Origin: Flavobacteriaceae bacterium
GTDB taxonomy: Bacteria; Bacteroidota; Bacteroidia; Flavobacteriales; Flavobacteriaceae
DNA length: 9,216 bases
Direction of reading: 5' to 3'
Assembly (NCBI GenBank): GCA_002713495.1
Contig: PATA01000014.1
Coordinates: 164,685-173,900, forward strand
Part shown: positions 1 to 7,329 of the stretch, piece after piece
How the letters are laid out: each line of letters begins with the position of its first letter
Numbering within the stretch: position 1 is the stretch's first letter
The notes under the pieces: generated by a model
Seen by the model: only the letters and a program-made list of their open reading frames with translations
Database searches by the model: none
What the model was told of the DNA's origin: nothing
Program-made: the position numbers and the translations under genes

Positions 1-2625
1 GCATCAGTATCAGTTATTTCAACTGATGAAATAAGAAATTCTCCTTATGTTCAAGATCCTACTGCAGCACTGCAGAATATTCCTGGTGTAAAGATTCAAC
101 AACAATCTGCTAACTCTATAAATATTGAGATGAGAGCTGGAGATGGTGTATTTGGAACCTCGACATTTGTTATGTTAGACTACAGATATATTGTAACTCC
201 ATCAGCAGGCTCTTTTTTCTCTTACCAAACTGGGTTATCAAATCTAGATATTGAACAAGTTGAGGTCGTAAGAGGTCCAGCTGGTGCTCTCTATGGCCCA
301 AATGTAACTTCTGGAGTTGTGCACTTTTTATCAAAGAGTCCAATCGATCATCCCGGAACAACAGCTGAAACATGGGCTGGAACACAATCAAATTTTGGTG
401 GAGCATTCAGACACGCAGAAGCGAATTCAGATGGAACATTTGGATGGAAAGTAAATGTAAGATACAATAGGGGAGACGAATTTGGTTTAGATCCTTTGCA
501 GGATGCTGATCAAATTTCAGATTTAGCGGTTGAGATACGAGAACCAATTTTGAGTCCACAAGGTGTTGTTGATGAAGAAGCTTCTTTTAGGGCTCCTGAT
601 AATATAATTATGGATGAAGGTGATTTAGATCTAGATAATGATGGAAATCCACTTTTGAGTGAATATGAGCAATATTCTGCTAATCTTCACATGGAATTTA
701 GACCAAGTGATGATACTACAGGTAAACTTGCTGCTGGGATGGCAAATGGCTATGGTTTATTTTTTAATAGTCAAGGTCCCGGAGTAACTCAAGGTTACGA
801 TTATTGGGTTCAGGCAAATATAAGAAAGGGAAGATGGTTTGCAAATGCATATTACAATTTCAATGATGGAGGTGGACAAGCAACCCCAACATTTTTATAC
901 TTAACTGGTCTTCGTCAGCAGGCAATCAGAAATTCTTTTGAAACTCAAATTCAATATAACTTCGAAATAGATGCACTAAACACGGAGTTTACAGCTGGAT
1001 TTGATTATCGTAATAATGCATCTGAGTCTAATGGAACTCTATATGGAAGAAATGACGGAAATGATGATTATGCAAATGCTGGTGGATATCTTCAAGGAAC
1101 AACTAAACTCTCTGATAAGCTCAGTATGATTTTTACGGGAAGATATGATAAAATCAATTTCATAGATGAAGGTAAATTTGCACCGAGAATTGCATTTACA
1201 TACAAGGCTAGTCCAAGACATACTTTTAGAGCTTCATATAGTGAAGCAACTTTTGCTCCTTCAGCTCTTCAAACATATATTGATTTTCCAGTACAAAGAG
1301 TTGTTCCAGGAACGGCAACTACATGGTTAGCTGGGCAGATAAACCCTACAAATTTTGCATCTGCTGCAAATCCTGTTCAGGGTTCAACTTCTCAATTAAT
1401 TGAGTTAATTGGTACATATGGTTTAGGCCCTGGTGGTAAGGCCATAAAAGTACCTGTTGGCACTCCTGGAGTTCCAAATAGTATTATTTGGGGAGCTGCA
1501 TATCAGCCAGCAAGTGGTGCACCAGGTATTAGAGATGGTGCACTTGCACAATTAGCAGGAACTGGACTTGAAAGTGTATTTACAGGAGTTATGGATGCGT
1601 ATACTGCAAATGGTGGACCATCAACAAGTTTTTCAGGAAATCTCGTAGGACTTAATTTCTTCAATGGATCTCCTCTTGCACAAGGAACTAATGCACAAAG
1701 AGCCAGGATTGGATACATAGAAACTATGGAATTTGGTTATAAAGGTTTAATCGCAGATAAATTTAGAGTTGGGGTTGATTTTTATACTTATGGAAGAGTT
1801 GGGCTAACTCAATTTACTGCCTTAGCACCTTCTTTTAGTGCTTTAAACTTCGATCCAAATGCTTTTGCTGATCAAGTTGTAAGCGAAATAACAGCTAGTA
1901 TGACTGCAGCCACGGCTGGAGCATATGCACAACTTGGCATACCTGACACTGGATTACCTCCAGGACTTGTTCCATCATTTCCAAATGGTGTTCCTTCATT
2001 GGCTGACGCAACAGCTCAGTTGATTGGTGGTGTTAGAAGTGGAGCAGTTGGAGCCGCAGTTGGTTATGCAGGACTTGTTGGTGGAGTTCAAGCTCCCGAC
2101 GGAACATTCACTTTACCGCTGGTTGGTGCAATAGAATCTGATAGAGTACCAGATGATGAATTATTGAATTTAAGTGCAGGATATAGAGACTATGCTGATG
2201 CTAAAAGAAGCCACTGGGGAAGTGATGTTTCAATTGATTATTTAGCCACAGATAATTTAACTATTTGGGGAAATTACTCTTACGTTAGTCAAAATGTATG
2301 GAATGTGGGTGATGACGGATTACTATTTCCTCAGAACCTCAACACCCCACTTAATAAATACAACCTAGGTCTTAGACTGACAGGTGCAAATGGTTTTAGA
2401 ACAAGTTTAACCTATCAGCATGCCGATTCTTTCTTGTCAGACCAGGGGATGTATGGTGGTGACACTGATGAAAGAAATCTAGTTGACTTTAGTATAGGTA
2501 GACAAGTTGGAAATATCCAATTAGATCTTGCTGCAACGAATCTATTCAATCAAAAATATAGAGCTTTCCCAGGAATGCCTATAATTGAAAGAAGAGTTAC
2601 ATTAAGAGCTGGATTTAAATTCTAA
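1..2625 (+). CDS. TonB-dependent outer-membrane receptor, 5'-truncated by window edge
   Basis: The frame is open from base 1, so the gene starts upstream; the ATG at 130 is internal, because the codons before it already read as plug domain (LQNIPGVKIQQQ, about 73-108). About 874 residues are visible. The plug follows, with the hallmark EVVRGPAGALYGP at 262-300. The rest alternates short aromatic-rich beta strands with loops, as in a 22-strand barrel, and ends in NLFNQKYRAFPG and a terminal Phe (GFKF), the usual outer-membrane C-terminus. Family role: energised uptake of a scarce ligand across the outer membrane through TonB-ExbBD. The plug resembles classical siderophore/vitamin-type receptors more than SusC, and no SusD-like partner follows, but the substrate cannot be read from sequence. 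Oddities are an EF-hand-like loop at 628-663 and two long Ala/Gly-rich inserts (about 1262-1704 and 1831-2160). Its codons look richer in G and C than those of the genes downstream. The family call is very secure; the ligand is unknown. Confidence 0.96.
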   Translation, partial: ASVSVISTDEIRNSPYVQDPTAALQNIPGVKIQQQSANSINIEMRAGDGVFGTSTFVMLDYRYIVTPSAGSFFSYQTGLSNLDIEQVEVVRGPAGALYGPNVTSGVVHFLSKSPIDHPGTTAETWAGTQSNFGGAFRHAEANSDGTFGWKVNVRYNRGDEFGLDPLQDADQISDLAVEIREPILSPQGVVDEEASFRAPDNIIMDEGDLDLDNDGNPLLSEYEQYSANLHMEFRPSDDTTGKLAAGMANGYGLFFNSQGPGVTQGYDYWVQANIRKGRWFANAYYNFNDGGGQATPTFLYLTGLRQQAIRNSFETQIQYNFEIDALNTEFTAGFDYRNNASESNGTLYGRNDGNDDYANAGGYLQGTTKLSDKLSMIFTGRYDKINFIDEGKFAPRIAFTYKASPRHTFRASYSEATFAPSALQTYIDFPVQRVVPGTATTWLAGQINPTNFASAANPVQGSTSQLIELIGTYGLGPGGKAIKVPVGTPGVPNSIIWGAAYQPASGAPGIRDGALAQLAGTGLESVFTGVMDAYTANGGPSTSFSGNLVGLNFFNGSPLAQGTNAQRARIGYIETMEFGYKGLIADKFRVGVDFYTYGRVGLTQFTALAPSFSALNFDPNAFADQVVSEITASMTAATAGAYAQLGIPDTGLPPGLVPSFPNGVPSLADATAQLIGGVRSGAVGAAVGYAGLVGGVQAPDGTFTLPLVGAIESDRVPDDELLNLSAGYRDYADAKRSHWGSDVSIDYLATDNLTIWGNYSYVSQNVWNVGDDGLLFPQNLNTPLNKYNLGLRLTGANGFRTSLTYQHADSFLSDQGMYGGDTDERNLVDFSIGRQVGNIQLDLAATNLFNQKYRAFPGMPIIERRVTLRAGFKF
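628..663 (+). other. EF-hand-like calcium-binding loop within the TonB receptor
   Basis: The twelve codons read DLDNDGNPLLSE, which fits the canonical DxDxDGxxxxxE calcium loop: Asp at positions 1, 3 and 5, Gly at 6 and Glu at 12. Two more acidic residues lie just upstream (at 616-624). Position 8, usually Ile/Val/Leu, is Pro here, so a classical paired EF-hand is unlikely. A single Ca2+-stabilised extracellular or periplasmic loop is the more reasonable reading. Calcium binding is inferred from the pattern alone. Confidence 0.5.
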
Positions 2626-2650
2626 CATACTAAATTAAATAATTCCACTG

Positions 2651-2691
2651 AAAAGAAAAGAGCAACAATTATTTGTTGCTCTTTCTTTTTT
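2651..2691 (+). terminator. Rho-independent terminator after the TonB receptor gene
   Basis: A perfect 12-bp stem (AAAGAGCAACAA at 2657-2668 with TTGTTGCTCTTT at 2673-2684) encloses the tetraloop TTAT. One bulged A extends pairing outward to about 2651/2689. A T-rich tail (six T at 2686-2691) follows on the plus strand. It begins about 25 bases after the receptor stop codon and separates that gene from the acyltransferase gene, so the two are probably separate transcription units. Confidence 0.92.
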
Positions 2692-2749
2692 ATATTTATT
2701 TTTCAAAATATATTATTAAAATTGTCCAATTCTTATACTAAAACAGCCT

Positions 2750-3802
2750 GTGAACAAATTTTTTTATATAATAATTAGGTCTATTATGCAGATAGGATTT
2801 TATTTCTATTTCAAAAAAATAAAAGTATACGGAAAAGAAAAATTACCTAAAAAAGGAGGAGTAATTCTATCACCAAATCACCAAAATGGGGTAATTGATC
2901 CATTTATAGTTGGTGTTGATTATGGAGATGAAATCACATCATTGACTCGTGCAGATATTTTTGGAGGTTTACTACACAATGCTTTTACAGCAATGAAAAT
3001 GATACCTGTTTACAGAATACGAGATGGGTATGATAATTTGAAAAACAATGATTCCATTTTTAATAATTGTTATAATTTGTTAAGTAAAGGGAAACCTATT
3101 CAGATTTTTTCTGAAGGACGTCAACACGAAAACTATTTCCTAATGCCTATTTCAAAAGGGAGTAGCAGGATGGCGCTAACGGCTCAAAAAATGCATCCAA
3201 AACAAAATATCTACATAATACCAATAGGTATTAATTATAGCAATAGAAGAAATCCATTGGCATTTATTCATTTAGTTTATGGAGACCCCATCAAAATAAA
3301 AGATTTTGTCAATGAAGATCTTCCAGAAGTAAAAAATATAAATAATATTAGGGATGAGTTATCAGTAAGGATGAAAAAATGTTTATGGGTTCCAGATAAT
3401 AGTGATCAATATATAAATCAATGTTCCCATATAAATAGCTTATCCGGACGAGAAACATTCAAAGAGATACGAGATAAATTGAAAACGGTTAAGAATCATA
3501 AAAAGTCAAGGAATTTAAATTATATTGAAAAAGTAATGGGTTTTATGGGATATTTATTAAATCTTCCAGTACTCCTTATAACGAAAAAAGTTCTCTCAAA
3601 AATTGACGATATTGTCTACTATAGTACAATAAAACTTGTTTGTGGAGTTTTTTTACTTCCATTATGGTGGGTTATCCTTGTAATAATTACAAATTTCATA
3701 GGAATTAAATATTCATTAATATTAGTTCTTTTTAGTATAATTTGTCTATATATAAGACAAAACAATAATAATTTATTATTTAATAGTAAAAAACTATATT
3801 AA
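2750..3802 (+). CDS. Glycerolipid acyltransferase of the PlsC/LPLAT superfamily, Gpt2-like, membrane-anchored
   Basis: Predicted to transfer an acyl chain to glycerol-3-phosphate or lysophosphatidate in membrane phospholipid synthesis. Visible motifs are NHQNGVID at residues 43-50 (catalytic His44 and Asp50, spaced HX5D), FSEGRQHE at 120-127, the following PISKGSSRMAL (133-143), and IPIGINY at 157-163. These match blocks I, III and IV of the family. The HX5D spacing and the FxEGxxH-to-PIxxG arrangement resemble the Gpt2/SCT1 glycerol-3-phosphate acyltransferase branch more than classical PlsC (HX4D). Hydrophobic stretches lie at about 4-20, 262-278, 295-315 and 320-336, so the catalytic domain sits between an N-terminal anchor and a C-terminal membrane region. 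The start is GTG at 2750: the frame has a stop at 2717 with no ATG between, and the alternative ATG at 2786 would cut into the N-terminal hydrophobic segment. No clear Shine-Dalgarno site is seen. Whether the substrate is glycerol-3-phosphate or lysophosphatidate is not resolved. Confidence 0.88.
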   Translation: MNKFFYIIIRSIMQIGFYFYFKKIKVYGKEKLPKKGGVILSPNHQNGVIDPFIVGVDYGDEITSLTRADIFGGLLHNAFTAMKMIPVYRIRDGYDNLKNNDSIFNNCYNLLSKGKPIQIFSEGRQHENYFLMPISKGSSRMALTAQKMHPKQNIYIIPIGINYSNRRNPLAFIHLVYGDPIKIKDFVNEDLPEVKNINNIRDELSVRMKKCLWVPDNSDQYINQCSHINSLSGRETFKEIRDKLKTVKNHKKSRNLNYIEKVMGFMGYLLNLPVLLITKKVLSKIDDIVYYSTIKLVCGVFLLPLWWVILVIITNFIGIKYSLILVLFSIICLYIRQNNNNLLFNSKKLY

Positions 3803-3929
3803 TATATTATTTCTAAAAATTTATACTTTTATATATTTCTTACTATAATATTTAATTATAATAATTATAAATATAATTGTTTTTAATTATAATTAAGGAA
3901 AATAAGTAGAGTCTTTGTAAATTTAGAAG
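3803..3929. promoter_or_regulatory. AT-rich intergenic region with direct repeat and palindrome upstream of the YpdA-like gene
   Basis: This 127-base spacer is almost entirely A and T. It contains the 12-mer TTTAATTATAAT twice, at 3851-3862 and 3882-3893 (31 bp start to start, about three helical turns). The second copy lies in a perfect 14-bp palindrome, TTAATTATAATTAA, at 3883-3896. No GC-rich terminator hairpin follows the acyltransferase gene. I could not find a convincing Bacteroidota promoter (TTTG and TAnnTTTG at proper spacing), but the location fits a promoter or operator for the three-gene cassette. The extreme AT content makes chance repeats likely, so this is tentative. Confidence 0.35.
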
Positions 3930-4892
3930 ATGAAAGATGTAATAATAATAGGTGCTGGCCCTATAGGGTTGGCATGTGGGATTTCTGCTAAAGAAAAAAA
4001 TTTAGATTATTTAATAGTTGAAAAAGGAACACTTGTAAATTCACTATTTAACTATCCATTAAATATGACTTTTTTTTCTACCTCTGACAGACTTGAAATA
4101 GGTGAAATACCATTTATTTCTCAACAACCAAAACCAACAAGAAGTGAGGCGCTTGAATATTACAGGCGGGTAACAACAACAGAGAGTTTAAATGTAAATT
4201 TATATGAAGAAATTATTAATATTCACAAAACAAAAAAAGGTTTTAATATTGAGACTTCTAAGAATAAATATTCAGCTAAAAAAGTAATCATTGCTACCGG
4301 ATTTTATGATTTTCCATACTTGCTAAATATCCCAGGAGAAAACCTTTCCAAAGTGAAACACTATTACTCAGAGCCCCATCCTTACTTTGGAATGAATCTT
4401 GCTATTATTGGATCAGCCAATTCAGCAGTTGACGCAGCACTAGAAACTTACAGAAAGGGGGCGAAAAAAGTTACAATGATAATTAGAGAAAAGCAGATAG
4501 GAGAGAATGTTAAATATTGGGCTAGACCTGATATTATTAATAGAATTAAAGAGGGAAGCATTACAGCCTATTTTAACTCAGAGGTTATAAAAATATTTAA
4601 GACTTCCATTCTAATTAAATCAAAAAACAAGGAAATTAAAATTAAAAATGATTTTGTGTTGGCAATGACTGGCTACCAACCAAATTTCAAACTCTTAAAA
4701 AGTCTTGGCGTTGATTTTAAAAAAGACAAATATAAGACACCCAGATATAATGAGATGACAATGGAGTCTAATGTTAAAGGTGTATATCTAGCTGGAGTAG
4801 TATGTGGTGGATTGAAAACAAATAAATGGTTTATCGAAAACTCAAGAGAACATGCCCCTAAAATAATAGAATCAATTTATAAATCCATATGA
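3930..4892 (+). CDS. ypdA: YpdA-family FAD/NAD(P)-dependent oxidoreductase (putative bacillithiol-disulfide reductase type)
   Basis: A 320-residue flavoprotein of the thioredoxin-reductase-like fold. FAD-binding Rossmann motif GAGPIG lies at residues 8-13; ATGFYDFPYLLNIPGE at 122-137 is typical of YpdA; the NAD(P)-binding motif IIGSANSAVDAA is at 159-170; and the C-terminal FAD-contacting part includes GVYLAGVVCGGLKTNKWFIE (284-303). There is no CxxC pair of the thioredoxin-reductase kind. In Firmicutes, YpdA reduces bacillithiol disulfide using NADPH, and flavobacteria are among the groups known to make bacillithiol. The cysteine proposed as redox-active there (GGGPCGL) is Ile12 here; the nearest cysteine is Cys16. 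The stop overlaps the glycerate kinase start by 4 nt (ATGA), implying translational coupling. The ATG is preceded by AGAAG placed too close to be a normal ribosome site; AAGGAA at 3895-3900 is too far upstream. The family call is strong; the substrate is uncertain. Confidence 0.88.
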   Translation: MKDVIIIGAGPIGLACGISAKEKNLDYLIVEKGTLVNSLFNYPLNMTFFSTSDRLEIGEIPFISQQPKPTRSEALEYYRRVTTTESLNVNLYEEIINIHKTKKGFNIETSKNKYSAKKVIIATGFYDFPYLLNIPGENLSKVKHYYSEPHPYFGMNLAIIGSANSAVDAALETYRKGAKKVTMIIREKQIGENVKYWARPDIINRIKEGSITAYFNSEVIKIFKTSILIKSKNKEIKIKNDFVLAMTGYQPNFKLLKSLGVDFKKDKYKTPRYNEMTMESNVKGVYLAGVVCGGLKTNKWFIENSREHAPKIIESIYKSI

Positions 4893-6025
4893 GAATCTTA
4901 ATTGCTCCAGATTCATTCAAAGGCAGTCTCAGTGCAAAAGAAGTTTCAAATGCTATACATGAGGGAATAATTGCTGTATTTCCTAATGCATCAATTAAAA
5001 AGATTCCTTTTTCAGATGGCGGGGAAGGTGCTATCGATTTATTAGAAAATTTTAACCTTGGGAAAATCGAAAATATATTTACCGAAGATTCTTTAGGAAA
5101 AAAAATTAATGCATCTATTTTTTGGTTAAAAAAGAATCAAATTGCTTGGATTGAGATGTCTCAAATATCTGGGTTAAGCGGCTTAAAAAAGGAGGAGCAA
5201 AATCCAATGAAGACTTCGACATATGGTGTAGGTGTGCTAATTAATCATGCTCTAAATAAAGGATGTAAAAAATTATATTTGGGGCTTGGAGGTAGTTCTA
5301 CTCACGATATGGGAGCAGGAATTTTTGTAGCCCTCGGTGGAGAGTTACTTGATAAAAATTTATCGACTATTTCAAAAGGAGGCAGTGGTCTATTAGAGTG
5401 TGAAAAAATTAGTTTTGCAAATCTGAATCCAAAAATTAAATCATGTGAAATAGTTTTAGGTGCAGATGTCGATAACCCATTACTCGGAAAAAATGGTGCC
5501 GCAAAAACTTATTCATCCCAAAAAGGTGCAACTCCAAAAATGATTGAAGAACTTGAATTAGGATCAAAAAAATTTGCAGAATTAATACAAAAGTCAACAG
5601 GAAAAAAAAACATAAACGTTAAAGGAGGAGGTTCTGCTGGCGGAGTCTCTGCTGGACTTTACGGTTTAATTAATGCAAAAATTGAAAATGGTTTTAATAT
5701 CTTGGAAAAGTTAATTGATTTTGAATCATATATTAAAAATTCTGACTTAGTTATTAGTGGTGAAGGACATCTAGATAATCAAAGTAAAAATGGGAAGCTA
5801 ATCAATAAAATTGGATTTTTGAGTAAAAAAAACAGAAAGCCTCTAATATGTATTGCAGGAAAAGTTAGTTTAAAAGAAACCGATTATAAATATTTAGGAA
5901 TAACCAAAGCTTGGGCTTCAACTCCATCAAATTATCCGCTAGAAAAAGCTATTAAGAATTCCTATTCACTCATAAAGAAAAAAGCAAAAGTAGCTATCAA
6001 TCATTACATGAAACAAGAAGAATAA
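4889..6025 (+). CDS. Glycerate kinase (GlxK/GarK family)
   Basis: Phosphorylates D-glycerate with ATP; characterised GlxK/GarK-type enzymes make 2-phosphoglycerate, which enters lower glycolysis. The 378 residues are the normal family length and every hallmark is present in order: IAPDSFKGSLSAKE (5-18), FSDGGEG (41-47), TSTYGVGVLINHAL (109-122), LGLGGSSTHDMGAG (131-144), GADVDNPLLGKNGAAKTYSS (191-210) followed by QKGATP (211-216), GGGSAGG (246-252), and LVISGEGHLDNQS (287-299). The last usually reads GEGRxDxQS, so His replaces Arg at one position. The frame is intact with no sign of decay. The ATG lies in the ATGA overlap with the YpdA-like gene, and the TAA shares its last A with the permease ATG (TAATG), so all three are probably translated from one message. 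With the permease next door, the likely role is catabolism of imported glycerate. Confidence 0.95.
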   Translation: MRILIAPDSFKGSLSAKEVSNAIHEGIIAVFPNASIKKIPFSDGGEGAIDLLENFNLGKIENIFTEDSLGKKINASIFWLKKNQIAWIEMSQISGLSGLKKEEQNPMKTSTYGVGVLINHALNKGCKKLYLGLGGSSTHDMGAGIFVALGGELLDKNLSTISKGGSGLLECEKISFANLNPKIKSCEIVLGADVDNPLLGKNGAAKTYSSQKGATPKMIEELELGSKKFAELIQKSTGKKNINVKGGGSAGGVSAGLYGLINAKIENGFNILEKLIDFESYIKNSDLVISGEGHLDNQSKNGKLINKIGFLSKKNRKPLICIAGKVSLKETDYKYLGITKAWASTPSNYPLEKAIKNSYSLIKKKAKVAINHYMKQEE

Positions 6026-7329
6026 TGTATTACGAAATTACATGTCTTTTGATTACCGTAATATGGATTATTGTGGGTACATCAAACTTAAAGTTAAATC
6101 CAATACTTGTAATTTCTATTGGCTGCTTAATTCTTGGGTTATCATTAGATCTTAACTTTTTAAACACTTCATCCGAAATCTTTAATGGGTTTTTATTTAC
6201 CTCAAAAAAAATTGGATTACTTATATTATTTGGTGTAATTATTGGTATTTGTCTTGAAAAGAGTGGGGCAACAAAAATTATTTCTGTTGGTATTATAAAA
6301 AAATTTTCTTCTCTTCCGATAGTTTATATAATTAACTTGATTGGTTTTGTTGTTTCTATCCCTGTATTTTGTGACGCAGCATTTATTATTCTTTCATCTT
6401 TAAATAAAAAAATATCAGAATTAACTAATAATTCAAAAAAATCAATAACAGTAGCACTTTCAACTGGCTTATTTGCCCCTCATGTTCTTGTTCCTCCTAC
6501 CCCTGGCCCACTTGCTGCAGCAGCGAGTTTAGATTTAAAAAATATTTTTTTATTATTCATTTGTGGTGGAATATTAGCCTTTGTAATTGCTTTAATTGGT
6601 GGTTTTTATTCACAAAAATTTATTCATAAGACAAGAGCCATCACTAAAGAAAATCTAAAAGTTTTAGTGACTGAATACAATGAAAATAAAACATTTAGTT
6701 TTAGTGAGGCTAGCTCTCCGATTTGGGCTCCAATAATTCTAATGTCCATAAACCCATTTTTGCCTCGTGAAATTAACATTATAACATCTCCAACCTGTGC
6801 GCTATTTATTGGTGCTATTATTTCAATATATCTTTCAATAAAATACATAAATTTTAAAAAATTATTAATTATTTCCTTGAAACAAAGTTTGCCCATAATT
6901 GGGATAACTGGAATGGGTGGAGCTTTGGGTCAAATAATTAAAAATATAGATGCTGTATCTTGGTTTAACAATATAGATGATTTTACCTCACTTGGTATAA
7001 TTATTCCATTTCTAATAGCAGCTTCAATAAAAACTGCTCAGGGTTCTTCAACTGTTGCTATGATTACAAGCGCTTCGATTATTTATCCAATGCTTTCAGT
7101 TTTTGGTTTGGAAAATGAATTAGGAAAAACTTTAGCTATTCTATCAATTGGTGTTGGCTCAATGACTGTATCACATGCTAACGATTCATACTTTTGGATA
7201 GTTTCTCAATTCAGTGGGATGAATATAAGTACAACATACAAAACTCATACTATTGCTACTCTTATACAAGGAATATCTGGAATATTGATTTTACTAATTG
7301 CCTATAAAGTAATTTTATTTATGCGATAA
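6025..7329 (+). CDS. GntP-family permease, probable glycerate (or gluconate-like) transporter
   Basis: A 434-residue inner-membrane protein with roughly twelve hydrophobic segments, the normal size for GntP-family proton symporters. Family signatures include PVFCDAAFIILSSL (113-126, where GntP proteins have the FFD-V-GF motif), APHVLVPPTPGPLAAAA (151-167), AASIKTAQGSSTVAM (332-346, matching the RVAQGSATVAM block), and SHANDSYFWIVSQFSGM (383-399, matching the HVNDSGFW block). Characterised members carry gluconate, related sugar acids or glycerate. Substrate here is inferred from context: the gene starts on the last base of the glycerate kinase stop codon, whereas no gluconate kinase or dehydratase is present. 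The C-terminus is the last gene of the cassette, and its TAA touches the end of the convergent DUF4270 gene with no spacer. The transporter family is secure; glycerate as substrate is likely but unproven. Confidence 0.93.
   Translation: MYYEITCLLITVIWIIVGTSNLKLNPILVISIGCLILGLSLDLNFLNTSSEIFNGFLFTSKKIGLLILFGVIIGICLEKSGATKIISVGIIKKFSSLPIVYIINLIGFVVSIPVFCDAAFIILSSLNKKISELTNNSKKSITVALSTGLFAPHVLVPPTPGPLAAAASLDLKNIFLLFICGGILAFVIALIGGFYSQKFIHKTRAITKENLKVLVTEYNENKTFSFSEASSPIWAPIILMSINPFLPREINIITSPTCALFIGAIISIYLSIKYINFKKLLIISLKQSLPIIGITGMGGALGQIIKNIDAVSWFNNIDDFTSLGIIIPFLIAASIKTAQGSSTVAMITSASIIYPMLSVFGLENELGKTLAILSIGVGSMTVSHANDSYFWIVSQFSGMNISTTYKTHTIATLIQGISGILILLIAYKVILFMR

Noticed and set aside
130..132. 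ATG at 130 as the start of the TonB receptor
   Set aside because: The same frame is open back to base 1 and the upstream codons read as typical plug-domain sequence (LQNIPGVKI), so this Met is internal and the gene begins outside the window.
170..406. Minus-strand open frame of 78 codons
   Set aside because: It lies wholly within the well-supported plug region of the receptor gene and its translation shows no recognisable domain, so it is a shadow frame. The same applies to the minus-strand frames at 1039-1221, 1503-1718 and 6624-6896, and to 8931-9116, which is an offset frame inside the DUF4270 gene.
2700..2749. Promoter for the acyltransferase gene between the terminator and the GTG
   Set aside because: A promoter is likely to be there because a terminator precedes it, but I found no TTTG / TAnnTTTG pair at the spacing used by Bacteroidota, so no site is annotated.
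3795..3806. Palindrome TATATTAATATA across the acyltransferase stop codon as a terminator
   Set aside because: It is made only of A and T, has no loop and no T-run after it, and such palindromes are expected by chance in this composition.
4889..6025. Assignment of the kinase/permease pair to gluconate metabolism on the basis of the GntP family name
   Set aside because: The kinase has all glycerate kinase motifs and none of a gluconate kinase, and no gluconate pathway enzyme is present, so glycerate is the better-supported substrate.
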